Part shown: positions 1 to 8,453 of the stretch, in pieces
How the letters are laid out: each line of letters begins with the position of its first letter
How positions within the stretch are numbered: the stretch's first letter is position 1
Source: Pseudobdellovibrionaceae bacterium
Lineage (GTDB): Bacteria > Bdellovibrionota > UBA1018 > UBA6935
Assembly: GCA_002722705.1 (NCBI GenBank)
Contig: PBMP01000113.1
Span: forward strand, 60,028-124,027
Length of the DNA stretch: 64,000 nt
Direction: 5' to 3'
Made by a program: the position numbers and the translations under genes
The notes under the pieces: model-generated
What the model saw: the letters and a program-made list of their open reading frames with translations, nothing else
Database searches by the model: none
Told to the model about the DNA's origin: nothing

Positions 1-2
1 TC

Positions 3-668
3 GGTGGAGATGGAAGTCTCACAGGAGCGTATCACTTCTGGAAAGAGACAGGCATTCCAATGATTGGTCTTCCTGGAACCATTGATAACGATATCCCTGG
101 AACCGATTTAACCATTGGATTCGATACTGCTGTAAACACAGGACTGGAAGCTATCGACCGAATCAGAGACACAGCAAATTCTCATGAACGAATTTTTTTG
201 ATTGAAGTGATGGGAAGACACTCAGGGCATATTGCACAAGAAGTCGGTTTGGCCGCTGGGGCAGAATCCATCTGGATTCCAGAATCACCAATCACATCAA
301 AAGAAATTATTGATCGAATTAAAAAAGCAAAAGAGAAAGGAAAACTCAGCAGTATTCTTGTCATTGCAGAAGGATCCTCAGGATCACAAGGAAGAAAAAT
401 TCACCAGGAACTCCTTAAAAAAGGACTTGAACCTCGACTTTGCACATTAGGTCATATTCAACGAGGAGGAAGCCCAAGTGCACTCGATCGAAATCTTGCG
501 ACTCTACTTTCCGTCACTGCAATCGACGCACTTCTTGGAGGAAAAACGCATCACAGCATCGGAACACAAAAAGGAACCATTGTTCTTACACCACTGAGTC
601 GAATTAGTCGCCCCAGCCGCTCAAAAGCAAAAGATAGTTTTGAATTAACTGTGAAACTAGCGAACTAA
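3..668 (+). CDS. pfkA: ATP-dependent 6-phosphofructokinase, 3' part
   Basis: Phosphorylates fructose 6-phosphate in glycolysis. The 5' end lies outside the window; the frame is open from base 3 and begins at the GGDGS nucleotide-binding motif. Visible motifs are PGTIDND (catalytic Asp), MGRHSGH and LGHIQRGGSP, all in family order. Glycine in GGDGS and in PGTIDND, rather than the Asp and Lys of pyrophosphate-dependent enzymes, points to ATP as donor (family knowledge). About 221 residues are present and the C-terminus is complete, so roughly the first 100 residues are missing. The next gene follows after 24 bases on the same strand. Confidence 0.93.
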   Translation, partial: GGDGSLTGAYHFWKETGIPMIGLPGTIDNDIPGTDLTIGFDTAVNTGLEAIDRIRDTANSHERIFLIEVMGRHSGHIAQEVGLAAGAESIWIPESPITSKEIIDRIKKAKEKGKLSSILVIAEGSSGSQGRKIHQELLKKGLEPRLCTLGHIQRGGSPSALDRNLATLLSVTAIDALLGGKTHHSIGTQKGTIVLTPLSRISRPSRSKAKDSFELTVKLAN

Positions 669-692
669 GAAGAAGCATGCTAAAGCGAAAGG

Positions 693-1376
693 ATGTCAAA
701 GAACGATTCTCGAATAAAAGATTTTGCTGCTCAAAACCAATCCATTCAGTCTTATGTAGAAAGTACATTTCAAACAGAAGATCCTGTTTTGCGTGAAGTA
801 AGGAATCGTTCAATTCAGAATGGACTTCCAGACATTCAGATTGCATCAACAGATGCTCGACACCTTGAAATCTTAGTCCGACTCAGTGGAGCAAAAAAAA
901 TAGTAGAAATTGGAACACTGGGTGGATATTCCGGAATCTGCCTCTTAAGAGGCGGTGGACCCGAAAGCTTTTTACATACATTTGAACTAGAGAAGAAGAA
1001 TGCTGCTGTCGCTCAAGAGTCATTTGATCAACATGGATTTACCTCTCAAGTTAAGATTCACCAGGGACCTGCAAATGAGAATCTTCAATCAATTGAATCT
1101 GAAGGACCTTTTGACCTGGTTTTTATTGACGCGAATAAAAAAGGATATCCAGAATATGCTCGATGGGCTGCGGAGCATTTAAAAAAGGGGGGCGTTCTCA
1201 TTGGCGACAACACCTTCGCTTTTGGGAAAATTAACGCAGATACCTTTGAAAGCCCCTTAGAAGAAGAAATCACTCTTCATTTAAGAGAATTTAACGAATA
1301 CGTAGCTTCTTCTGGACTCTTTAGAGGAACTATTTTACCGACAGGAGAAGGGTTAACTGTAGGCATCAAACTATAA
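693..1376 (+). CDS. Class I SAM-dependent O-methyltransferase (caffeoyl-CoA OMT/YrrM type)
   Basis: A 227-residue cytosolic methyltransferase of the metal-dependent catechol/caffeoyl-CoA O-methyltransferase family. Motif I is VEIGTLGGYSG at residues 71-81. The divalent-metal ligands are recognisable as Asp146 in FIDANK and Asp172-Asn173 in GDN. Length is normal for the family. An AAAGG directly abuts the ATG, so a Shine-Dalgarno sequence at ideal spacing is not clear. It lies between pfkA and comF, all on the plus strand, and may be co-transcribed with them. The substrate cannot be predicted; bacterial members act on small catechols or tRNA hydroxyuridine. Confidence 0.85.
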   Translation: MSKNDSRIKDFAAQNQSIQSYVESTFQTEDPVLREVRNRSIQNGLPDIQIASTDARHLEILVRLSGAKKIVEIGTLGGYSGICLLRGGGPESFLHTFELEKKNAAVAQESFDQHGFTSQVKIHQGPANENLQSIESEGPFDLVFIDANKKGYPEYARWAAEHLKKGGVLIGDNTFAFGKINADTFESPLEEEITLHLREFNEYVASSGLFRGTILPTGEGLTVGIKL

Positions 1377-1406
1377 AACTGGCACTTGATTTGCTTTTAA
1401 AAAAGC

Positions 1407-2102
1407 ATGTCTCTTTTTTGTTGTGTCGCTTGTGAAAAAAAAGCTACCTGGAAGTACCTTCCTCTTTGTCGTTCCTGTCATCTTGCTCTCAAACCCACGA
1501 ATTCAATTTGTGTGATTTGTGGTTCTCCCTTATGTAAAAAAGAATGTCGATTTCCTTGGTTACAGCCTTATCCTATCGAAAAAGTCCACGCACCCTTTTT
1601 GTCTTTAGGACGAACTCACGAGATCCTCAAAGCTTGGAAAAAAAAACCAGGACCTCAGCTTGAAAGACAAATTTTTAATTGGAATCATGACTTCTGGACA
1701 CAACTCGCTGTTGAAAATTTTCAATCCATTATTCCTGTTCCACAACATTTGAATCGGTGGAACCAACTCAAACACCACCCTTCGCATGAAATCGCACGAA
1801 GAACATCTATAAAACTCAACATTCCCATCATAGAACCATTGACCTTTAATCAAAAAATAACAAATGCTGCAAAAAAAAATAGAAGTGAAAGACTTCAGAT
1901 GAACACACTTCTAAAATGGAGCTTCTCAAAACATAAACTTGAATTAGTAAAAAAAATATTAATCGTAGACGATTTTTATACCTCTGGCGGAACGCTAAAA
2001 AACATCAGTCGATTTATTCAACAAGAGTACCCCATTCAAATTCAAGCACTCGTTCTTGGAAGACGTCCCCTTTATGATAGCTCCACAAGTGAGCTAGCTT
2101 GA
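1407..2102 (+). CDS. comF: ComF family phosphoribosyltransferase-like protein
   Basis: A 231-residue protein with an N-terminal cysteine cluster (C5, C6, C9, then CRSC and CVICGSPLC), likely a zinc finger, and a C-terminal phosphoribosyltransferase-fold PRPP loop ILIVDDFYTSGGTL near residues 185-198. IPVPQH near residue 110 matches the VPVPLH motif of ComF. Family members are tied to DNA uptake in competent bacteria; a catalytic role is unproven. No other competence gene is in the window. The 3' end overlaps the convergent gene by 31 bases. Confidence 0.86.
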   Translation: MSLFCCVACEKKATWKYLPLCRSCHLALKPTNSICVICGSPLCKKECRFPWLQPYPIEKVHAPFLSLGRTHEILKAWKKKPGPQLERQIFNWNHDFWTQLAVENFQSIIPVPQHLNRWNQLKHHPSHEIARRTSIKLNIPIIEPLTFNQKITNAAKKNRSERLQMNTLLKWSFSKHKLELVKKILIVDDFYTSGGTLKNISRFIQQEYPIQIQALVLGRRPLYDSSTSELA

Positions 2103-3292
2103 GTTGAAGGAGGTGTTTCAGTATTTTCTTCATCCCAGAACAAAGGACACACTGGTATTTTAAATTCTGGATCGAGTTCATTCATCAATCTTCCCACTTG
2201 TGCAGCAGCAAAAGAAGGTCCGAGTCCATCAGTTAAAAAATAAAGATTCTTTTTTCGTTGGGTTGTCACGATACCTTCAAAGAGATCAGGAGAAACAAAA
2301 ACTGTTTTTTCTTCAAAACTCACATGTTCATCAACAATAGTGTCTGTCCATTGCTTGGTATCTGCATCAATCCAAGGTTCTGATGCAAACATTTTATTTA
2401 ACACTTGTTTAATACGTCTCATTTTTTTTGCAATCAGACGGTTATCTTCAGTTTCATCTGGAGTGAGAAAGAGAGTCCAGCGACTTTTACGACTTCCATC
2501 CAAATAGTGGCCCCAAACCCGTCGATCCGTGGTTTCACCTGTTTCTCGGATCGGAGTTCCAACAAAGTTCTCCAACCAACGAGAGTCTCCTCCCATCATT
2601 CGATCATGCGTAAAAGTCACTTGAAGAACGCCGGTAGGTAACCATTTCCGGTTTAAATCTTGAACAGAAAACGACTGTCCTTCTGAAGTGACCATTTTTT
2701 TAGAAAGCCCATCAATCCCTTTTAAAGAAGACCATCGATCCGCATAGATGACTCGGTCAAACGTTAAACTCTCACCTGATTTAAATTCAACTTCAATCAA
2801 GTCACCTTCTCTAATAGAAGCAATATCAATATTTTTTAGACGTTCAAATCTTGAATGATTCTCAAGACGTTCGTTTAAAAACTCTAACATCGAGTTTTCA
2901 ATTTGCTCAATATCCCAAAAAAAACGTGATTCTTTAAGAGGAACAAAATAATGTTCACATCCCCATAAAAATTGTTCACGAAGATCTTCTTTCTCTGAAG
3001 GACTTAAAGGCTTAGACCACGGCATTTCTCTAAAGGTCTTATTTTTAAATTCTCTTAAAAAACGGCCCTTCTCCAATTCTCCAGCAGGGATTTCAAATCG
3101 AACACATAAATCTTGCCAAACAGAAGCTCCAAGATCAGATTCAATTAATGAAAGCGGAGAATGAATAGTCGCTCCTTCTCCAGTCACCCAATAAAGGTTT
3201 TCATTTGAATTTTGAGAGAGATAACTGATTGCAAGTAAAGCTGACCATCCCTGACCAATCACAAGTGTTTTTTTCTGAGAAGATTCCGACAT
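2072..3292 (-). CDS. Putative FAD/NAD(P)-binding Rossmann-fold protein, unknown function
   Basis: A 406-residue protein starting MSESSQKKTLVIGQGWSALL, a beta strand followed by a GxGxxA dinucleotide-binding turn typical of FAD-dependent amine oxidases and related flavoproteins. Later segments such as DRVIYADRW and a C-terminal LTDGLGPSFAAAQVGRLM resemble the second FAD contact of those families, but I recognise no specific family. It is the last gene of a minus-strand run with the transglycosylase and lysC, and overlaps comF convergently by 31 bases. An oxidoreductase function is inference; it may be a divergent, non-catalytic flavoprotein. Confidence 0.6.
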   Translation of the reverse strand: MSESSQKKTLVIGQGWSALLAISYLSQNSNENLYWVTGEGATIHSPLSLIESDLGASVWQDLCVRFEIPAGELEKGRFLREFKNKTFREMPWSKPLSPSEKEDLREQFLWGCEHYFVPLKESRFFWDIEQIENSMLEFLNERLENHSRFERLKNIDIASIREGDLIEVEFKSGESLTFDRVIYADRWSSLKGIDGLSKKMVTSEGQSFSVQDLNRKWLPTGVLQVTFTHDRMMGGDSRWLENFVGTPIRETGETTDRRVWGHYLDGSRKSRWTLFLTPDETEDNRLIAKKMRRIKQVLNKMFASEPWIDADTKQWTDTIVDEHVSFEEKTVFVSPDLFEGIVTTQRKKNLYFLTDGLGPSFAAAQVGRLMNELDPEFKIPVCPLFWDEENTETPPSTQASSLVELS

Positions 3293-3384
3293 GGCGACAG
3301 TCTATCGAATGAAACTCCTCAAGGGCAAGTTTTTGTTTATTTTCAGGACTTTTTATCTTAACGCGCAACGACTTAAAATAAAGA

Positions 3385-4569
3385 CTACTTCGATTCCACC
3401 CATTTTTGATGAAGTAAGTTTTGAGCATCGGTTAAGCGTTTACCCGATACAAATAAACGCAAAAGAGTCGAATGAACGACAGCATGCAAAACAGAAATAT
3501 TTTCGTTTTCAAAAAGACTTAATGATTCAGCTAAAACAGCTGCTGAATTATTCCAACCTGAAGTGATCACACTGAGGACCCGATAATCCGGGTACCCCTT
3601 AAAACTTCGAACAAACTCTTGCACCACAAGATCTTCTAGGCCCTTTTTCCAATGAACCCAATCATTCTCGCGAATGACCAACCAAAGGTGAGTCGGTTCA
3701 AAGCTCATTTGAAGAATGTCTAATTTTTTATGCTCAGCAAAATCAACTACAGCCGAACTCACTGTCGAGCGATGAAGATCAACTCTGATCGGAAAAGATT
3801 GAGAGTCAGAAACCACTAAAGACGCTTGATCTTTTTCTAGAGAAACTTGAGTTCCTTCTTCTCTTTGATGAGCATGAGCAACATTTACAGGAATCTGCTG
3901 TCCCGCTGCAAGTGCGACACTTCTTGAATGAAGAACCCCTGCTCCAGAAGCAGAAGCTTCCATCATCGTGCGATAAGAAAGATGTTTCAACTGTTTAGCA
4001 TCTACCACTTCATCAGGCCGTGCCGAATAAATTCCTGTCACATCCGTATAAATTTCACACGACTGAGCCCCTAAGCACGAAGCAAGGGCAACAGCAGTCG
4101 TATCAGATCCCCCTCTTCCAAGAGTGGTAATTTCCTTCTCTAAACTCACACCTTGAAACCCAGCAACAATAACGATTTGATTTTTTTCTAATGCAGCTAA
4201 AATTCGGTGTGGTTTAACTTCAACAATTTTTGCGTTTTGATGATCATTTGAAGTAATGATCCCAGACTGAGAACCAGTTAAAGAAATCGCTTGAATTCCA
4301 ACTTCATCCAAAGCCATTGATAAAAGAGCCATTGAAATTCTCTCTCCAACAGAGACTAACATATCCAACTCTCTTGAAGGAGGCTGAGAAGAAACTTGAT
4401 AGGCTTGCTCAATCAGTTCATCTGTAGACTTCCCCATGGCCGAAACAACAACCACGAGTTTTTCGCCTCTCTGACTTCTCTCACGAAGCGTTTCAGCAAT
4501 AGACTTCATTTTCTCTGAAGAACTCAGAGAGGTTCCGCCAAACTTGAGAACAAAAAGATGAGGAATCAT
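3385..4569 (-). CDS. lysC: Aspartate kinase
   Basis: Phosphorylates L-aspartate, the first step toward lysine, threonine, methionine and diaminopimelate. It has 394 residues: an N-terminal amino-acid kinase domain with KFGGTSL (9-15), SVGER (73-77) and GRGGSDTTAVALA (151-163), then tandem ACT regulatory domains from about residue 265, which normally bind lysine or threonine for feedback. Length fits a monofunctional enzyme with no homoserine dehydrogenase. The ATG overlaps the TGA of the upstream lytic transglycosylase (ATGA), implying translational coupling. No lysine riboswitch is possible immediately upstream, as that sequence is coding. Confidence 0.93.
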   Translation of the reverse strand: MIPHLFVLKFGGTSLSSSEKMKSIAETLRERSQRGEKLVVVVSAMGKSTDELIEQAYQVSSQPPSRELDMLVSVGERISMALLSMALDEVGIQAISLTGSQSGIITSNDHQNAKIVEVKPHRILAALEKNQIVIVAGFQGVSLEKEITTLGRGGSDTTAVALASCLGAQSCEIYTDVTGIYSARPDEVVDAKQLKHLSYRTMMEASASGAGVLHSRSVALAAGQQIPVNVAHAHQREEGTQVSLEKDQASLVVSDSQSFPIRVDLHRSTVSSAVVDFAEHKKLDILQMSFEPTHLWLVIRENDWVHWKKGLEDLVVQEFVRSFKGYPDYRVLSVITSGWNNSAAVLAESLSLFENENISVLHAVVHSTLLRLFVSGKRLTDAQNLLHQKWVESK

Positions 4570-6086
4570 TGAAACGCAACAAATGATCGCTTACGAAAAG
4601 AAGCACTTTTCTTATACTGAGTTCTGTTCTTTTTCTCTTCCTTAAAAGCAAGTCCTAAAGAACGATAACTTTGGGTACGATCCCCAGGTAAAGGAAGCCG
4701 AATTGACTTTCCTACACGAAGACGACGACTCGATCGAATTCCGTTGAGTTCTTTAATAGGATAAATACTGATCCCAAAACGTCTTGCGATTCGTCCAAGA
4801 GTATCTCCTTTACGAACCTTGTACCGCCGAAATTCAACAGACTTACTAAACTCTGGGTTATTATACTGAGTCAAAAATCTATTTTTTGCAGATGCAGGCA
4901 ATTTAATACGATAAGTCTTCAAATGTGGAGGAGTGCACCACCTCAAAATCTCTGGATTTAATCTCTTCACATCTGAATATTCTAAATCAGCAGCCTTCGC
5001 AATTTTCCAAAGATCTGCAGGTCCTTTCACCTCAAACTCAACTGTTTTCTGTCCTCCAACATCCCCTTTACGAGTGACATGAGGAAGAGGAACTACACTT
5101 GAAATAGAAGAAATTTTTCGAATCAGATCTGCGGTAGTAAGAGGAGTAGAGTTCTCAGACTGAAAGAGATCACTGTCATCATCATCATCTTCAACAAGAA
5201 CGGCAGCTAGTGATGAAGTAGATTCTTCAACTTGAGGCTCCTCGGGTTTATCTTCAACAATCCCCAACTGTGCTGGGGAAGATTCATCTTGCTCAGACAA
5301 ACTTGCTCTCACTTCAGACTCAGTAAATCTTTCCGGAAAACCAAATTGAGTTCTATTTTTTGAAATCAAAGCGGCTGCCATAATTTTTGGAACATAATTG
5401 CGAGTCTCAGATTTTAAATAACGGTGTCTAGACAAACTCCAAAAGTTTTTAGTTCCATATCGCCGAATCGCACGAGCAATCTTTGCTTCTCCCGCATTGT
5501 AAGAAGCAGCAGCGAGTTCCCAAGATCCATAAATTTGATAAAGTCTTTTTAGATAAAGAACGGCAGCGGCAGTTGATTTTGCAATATCTCTTCTCTCATC
5601 TACCCACCAATTCACTTTTAAACCAAAACGTTTTCCGGTTCCTCGAATAAATTGCCACGGGCCTACTGCCGCCGCACGAGAACGAGCATGGTTATTAAAT
5701 CCACTCTCAATCATTGCAAGATAAACGAGATCCATAGGAACATCATTTTCTTTTAAGATAGGTTGGATATATGGAATGAAATACTCTGATCGCTCTAGAT
5801 AACGAACAAAGTGTCTTCGCCCTTTTCCTGTAAAATATTTCACCCAATGAGTAACCCGGTCATTCACCGAAACCGGAAAATCAAAATTTGTATTTTCCAA
5901 TGTAACCCCGAGAACCTTCATCGGATCTCCAGGGGAGCGAATGACTCCTGACTGGTTGAGTGGGCTGGGAACATTTTCCTGAGAAGGAATTGTCTCAACG
6001 GTTTTTGTAAGTGGCGTAGCACACCCCACCAATCCAATTAAAATCAGGCTAGTCGCTCTTTTCATTTGTTTTACCATTCGAACCAT
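4566..6086 (-). CDS. mltD: MltD-like membrane-bound lytic transglycosylase lipoprotein with LysM domain
   Basis: Cleaves the glycan backbone of peptidoglycan, likely anchored in the outer membrane. I start at the ATG at 6086 (506 residues) because it gives a lipoprotein signal ending LIGLVGC with Cys22; the longer frame to 6188 adds an unlikely hydrophobic leader. The SLT domain carries catalytic Glu127 in MIESGF followed by AVGPWQFI and AASYNAGE. An acidic linker (VEDDDDDSD) precedes a weak LysM-like repeat, then a clear C-terminal LysM starting YKVRKGDTLGRIARRFG. Its stop is fused to the start of lysC. Confidence 0.9.
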   Translation of the reverse strand: MVRMVKQMKRATSLILIGLVGCATPLTKTVETIPSQENVPSPLNQSGVIRSPGDPMKVLGVTLENTNFDFPVSVNDRVTHWVKYFTGKGRRHFVRYLERSEYFIPYIQPILKENDVPMDLVYLAMIESGFNNHARSRAAAVGPWQFIRGTGKRFGLKVNWWVDERRDIAKSTAAAVLYLKRLYQIYGSWELAAASYNAGEAKIARAIRRYGTKNFWSLSRHRYLKSETRNYVPKIMAAALISKNRTQFGFPERFTESEVRASLSEQDESSPAQLGIVEDKPEEPQVEESTSSLAAVLVEDDDDDSDLFQSENSTPLTTADLIRKISSISSVVPLPHVTRKGDVGGQKTVEFEVKGPADLWKIAKAADLEYSDVKRLNPEILRWCTPPHLKTYRIKLPASAKNRFLTQYNNPEFSKSVEFRRYKVRKGDTLGRIARRFGISIYPIKELNGIRSSRRLRVGKSIRLPLPGDRTQSYRSLGLAFKEEKKNRTQYKKSASFRKRSFVAFQ

Positions 6087-6211
6087 TGTCTTTCGTCTCT
6101 CCAAGAAAATCCAATTATTTTCAACCCTTACCACAAATCTTTTGTTACAACACTGCAAAACAAAACTCATAAAAAAAACAAAGAACAAAAAAGTCTTTTA
6201 TAATTAAGAAG

Positions 6212-6523
6212 TTATCTCTTTTTTTGTGCTTTAAAAGATTTCTTTTCTGGACTTATTTTCTCAATTTCTAAACCTCTCACAGGCGCTTTCACTGGTTGTG
6301 AAAACACAGGTATTTTTTTTTCTTCTTCAATTTTTTCAACAACTAATGCAACCTTCTTCGGAGAAGGTGCCGTTGCTGTTTTTCGGTCAAGAGGAACCTC
6401 CTGATGAAGTGCCTGTGCTCCTTTCCACAACCCAACAACGCTTATAGTCATAAAAAAAAAGAAAAAATAATGCATCCAAGACCGTATCGGTCTCAAGCCC
6501 GCAATGTTTAAGGCAAATGACAT
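6212..6523 (-). CDS. Small single-pass membrane protein, unknown function
   Basis: A 103-residue protein with a short basic N-terminus, one very hydrophobic segment around residues 18-36 (several consecutive Phe, then MTISVVGLW), and a Lys/Glu/Pro-rich tail of about 65 residues ending KAQKKR. No family is recognised. The topology suggests a membrane anchor with an extended charged domain, as in some TonB-like or envelope-spanning helper proteins, but no such motif is present. It lies just upstream of the lytic transglycosylase on the same strand and diverges from the M4 protease gene. Confidence 0.6.
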   Translation of the reverse strand: MSFALNIAGLRPIRSWMHYFFFFFMTISVVGLWKGAQALHQEVPLDRKTATAPSPKKVALVVEKIEEEKKIPVFSQPVKAPVRGLEIEKISPEKKSFKAQKKR

Positions 6524-6584
6524 TGTGAACCTACCTAAACTCTATCAAATCATTTAAGAAGAAGAAAAACGAAGGGGAATCATC

Positions 6585-7985
6585 TTGTATCTATTCATCG
6601 CTTTAAATTTTTTAGCACTTCAAGCAAACGCCAATTTTTCAACACTTCAACAAGTAGGGCTCTCCCTTCCTCCTTTAATTCAATCTTTGAGTGAAGATAA
6701 GGAACTTCTTCATTTTTTAAAAAAGACCGGTGCACAGATCAGTCTTGCTCCTATTCAAAAAAGTAGATGGGGGAAAACGATCTCCGTTGAACTTTCAATT
6801 GATGGAATTTTAATTGAAGGAGCCACACAAAAAATACATTTTAAAAGAAACGAATTTTCTCCTATTGGAAATTTAGATTTTCAGCCTTTTGAAATTCCTT
6901 CAAAAAAAGGAATTAAGTCACGCGAAGAAGTTTCTCTTTGGATTCCCCATGGTCGAGAGACACTCAAAACTTTACCTCAACTCGCTTTGGTTAAAACTGA
7001 AAATACTTTTCAAGCACAATGGATTTATCGAGCAATCACCGATTTCTCAGAATATCTTTTTGAAGCAAAAACGGGTGCCTTAATTGCAGAAATTCCTCAT
7101 TTTCATACATTTGAACCCATTTATGTCGGACATGCACCTTCTGATCAACAAGTCACATCCCGTGGGGATTTTCTTGATTTAGATATCGAAAAAGTCTGGT
7201 GGACTGTCTTACAAAACCAACCTATGCCAATAGGAGAGCCGGATAAAGATATCCTTCGGGCTCAAAAAAATGCACAGCAAGTTTATCATTATTTCTCTGA
7301 ACATTTTGATCGTCATAGTTATGACAACAAAGATAGCTCGTTAAAAAACGTAGTTCATGTTGGAAAAAACTGGGCAAATGCATTTTGGCATCGATGGGAC
7401 CACTATATGGCCTATGGTGATGGAGACGGGATACAAACAGGTTCCTTTACCCTGGCTACGGATGTAGCGGGTCACGAAATGACTCATGGAATAATTTCAG
7501 AAACCAGTCGTCTCTCTGGATATGGTGAAATGGGCGCCTTAAACGAAGCTCTCTCTGACTTTTTTGGTGAGATGCTCAGTGACCCCACTCCAAAATGGTC
7601 TCTTGGAGAAGACTTATGGCTTGATCCTCTAAAAAAAGTATTTGGGCTTCGATACCTAAAAAAACCTTCGATCCTTGGTCATCCAGAAAAAAGAAGTGAA
7701 AAAATCACCACAGAAGGACCATGCACGTCTCTCAACGATCAATGCTATGTCCACCACAACTCGACCATTTTTAGCCATACGATGGTAAAAATCACAGAAC
7801 AACTCGGTATTTCAAAAGGCGAAATTCTTTTTTATGAAGTCATGACTCGATACCTTCACCGATACTCTGGAGTGAATCATTTTGCAAAAGCAACGCTTGA
7901 GGCATGTAAATCAATCGATGTTTTTAACGAAAACGACTGCTCCACTGTGGAAGACGAATTGATCAACTCAGAACTCTTAAATTAA
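6585..7985 (+). CDS. Secreted thermolysin-like (M4 family) zinc metalloprotease
   Basis: Predicted exported neutral protease of 466 residues. A TTG start preceded by GAAGGGGA gives a hydrophobic signal-like N-terminus (about residues 1-17). A pro-region of roughly 170 residues follows. The catalytic domain has HEMTH (297-301, two zinc His plus general-base Glu), Glu321 in GALNEALSD as third zinc ligand, and a later VHHNSTI matching the thermolysin catalytic-His segment VHINSGI. All key residues are therefore present. It ends four bases into the convergent DUF507-like gene. Confidence 0.88.
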   Translation: MYLFIALNFLALQANANFSTLQQVGLSLPPLIQSLSEDKELLHFLKKTGAQISLAPIQKSRWGKTISVELSIDGILIEGATQKIHFKRNEFSPIGNLDFQPFEIPSKKGIKSREEVSLWIPHGRETLKTLPQLALVKTENTFQAQWIYRAITDFSEYLFEAKTGALIAEIPHFHTFEPIYVGHAPSDQQVTSRGDFLDLDIEKVWWTVLQNQPMPIGEPDKDILRAQKNAQQVYHYFSEHFDRHSYDNKDSSLKNVVHVGKNWANAFWHRWDHYMAYGDGDGIQTGSFTLATDVAGHEMTHGIISETSRLSGYGEMGALNEALSDFFGEMLSDPTPKWSLGEDLWLDPLKKVFGLRYLKKPSILGHPEKRSEKITTEGPCTSLNDQCYVHHNSTIFSHTMVKITEQLGISKGEILFYEVMTRYLHRYSGVNHFAKATLEACKSIDVFNENDCSTVEDELINSELLN

Positions 7986-8431
7986 TGAAGATGATTCGGA
8001 TTAAATTTCTTAATGACAAGTACAATTGCTCGATTCAATTCATCATCACTTGCAAAAACCTCGTCCACCTCTTTTGCGGACATCAGAAATTCAATGACTT
8101 TAATTGCAATATCTCGAAGGGTACTTTGAAAATACAAACCGTTGAGTTCATCTTCAGCAAAGTCTTTTCGAACCGCTCTTCTTGCAGCGCGATACTGTTC
8201 TGCTTCGCTCATCGTCAACTCTTCAAGCGAGTCTTTTGAAAGCCCCATAGAAGCAAACGTTTTTTTTCTCAGATCATCTTCTGTTAGAACCGAAGACCTG
8301 ATCACTTCATAAAGAGAATCAAACGCTTGAGCCCGCTGAGTGGTTTCCAAACAAATTGACTGATCATTCTCTAAACGAGTAAGTATACTCTTACATAAAT
8401 TCTTTACTGTATTTGCGTCTGTAGAGGCCAT
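7982..8431 (-). CDS. DUF507-like protein
   Basis: A 149-residue soluble, acidic, largely helical protein. The C-terminal half (LRDIAIKVIEFLMSAKEVDE, then a helix ending VLVIKKFNP) resembles the DUF507 family found in delta-proteobacteria and Aquificae, but the assignment is by eye and tentative. No catalytic motif is seen. It sits 23 bases upstream... on the minus strand it lies after murJ, whose stop is at 8454, so it is the last gene of that run. It overlaps the M4 protease gene tail-to-tail by four bases. Confidence 0.6.
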   Translation of the reverse strand: MASTDANTVKNLCKSILTRLENDQSICLETTQRAQAFDSLYEVIRSSVLTEDDLRKKTFASMGLSKDSLEELTMSEAEQYRAARRAVRKDFAEDELNGLYFQSTLRDIAIKVIEFLMSAKEVDEVFASDDELNRAIVLVIKKFNPNHLH

Positions 8432-8453
8432 TGAATCTCCCTTGCCATTTTCT

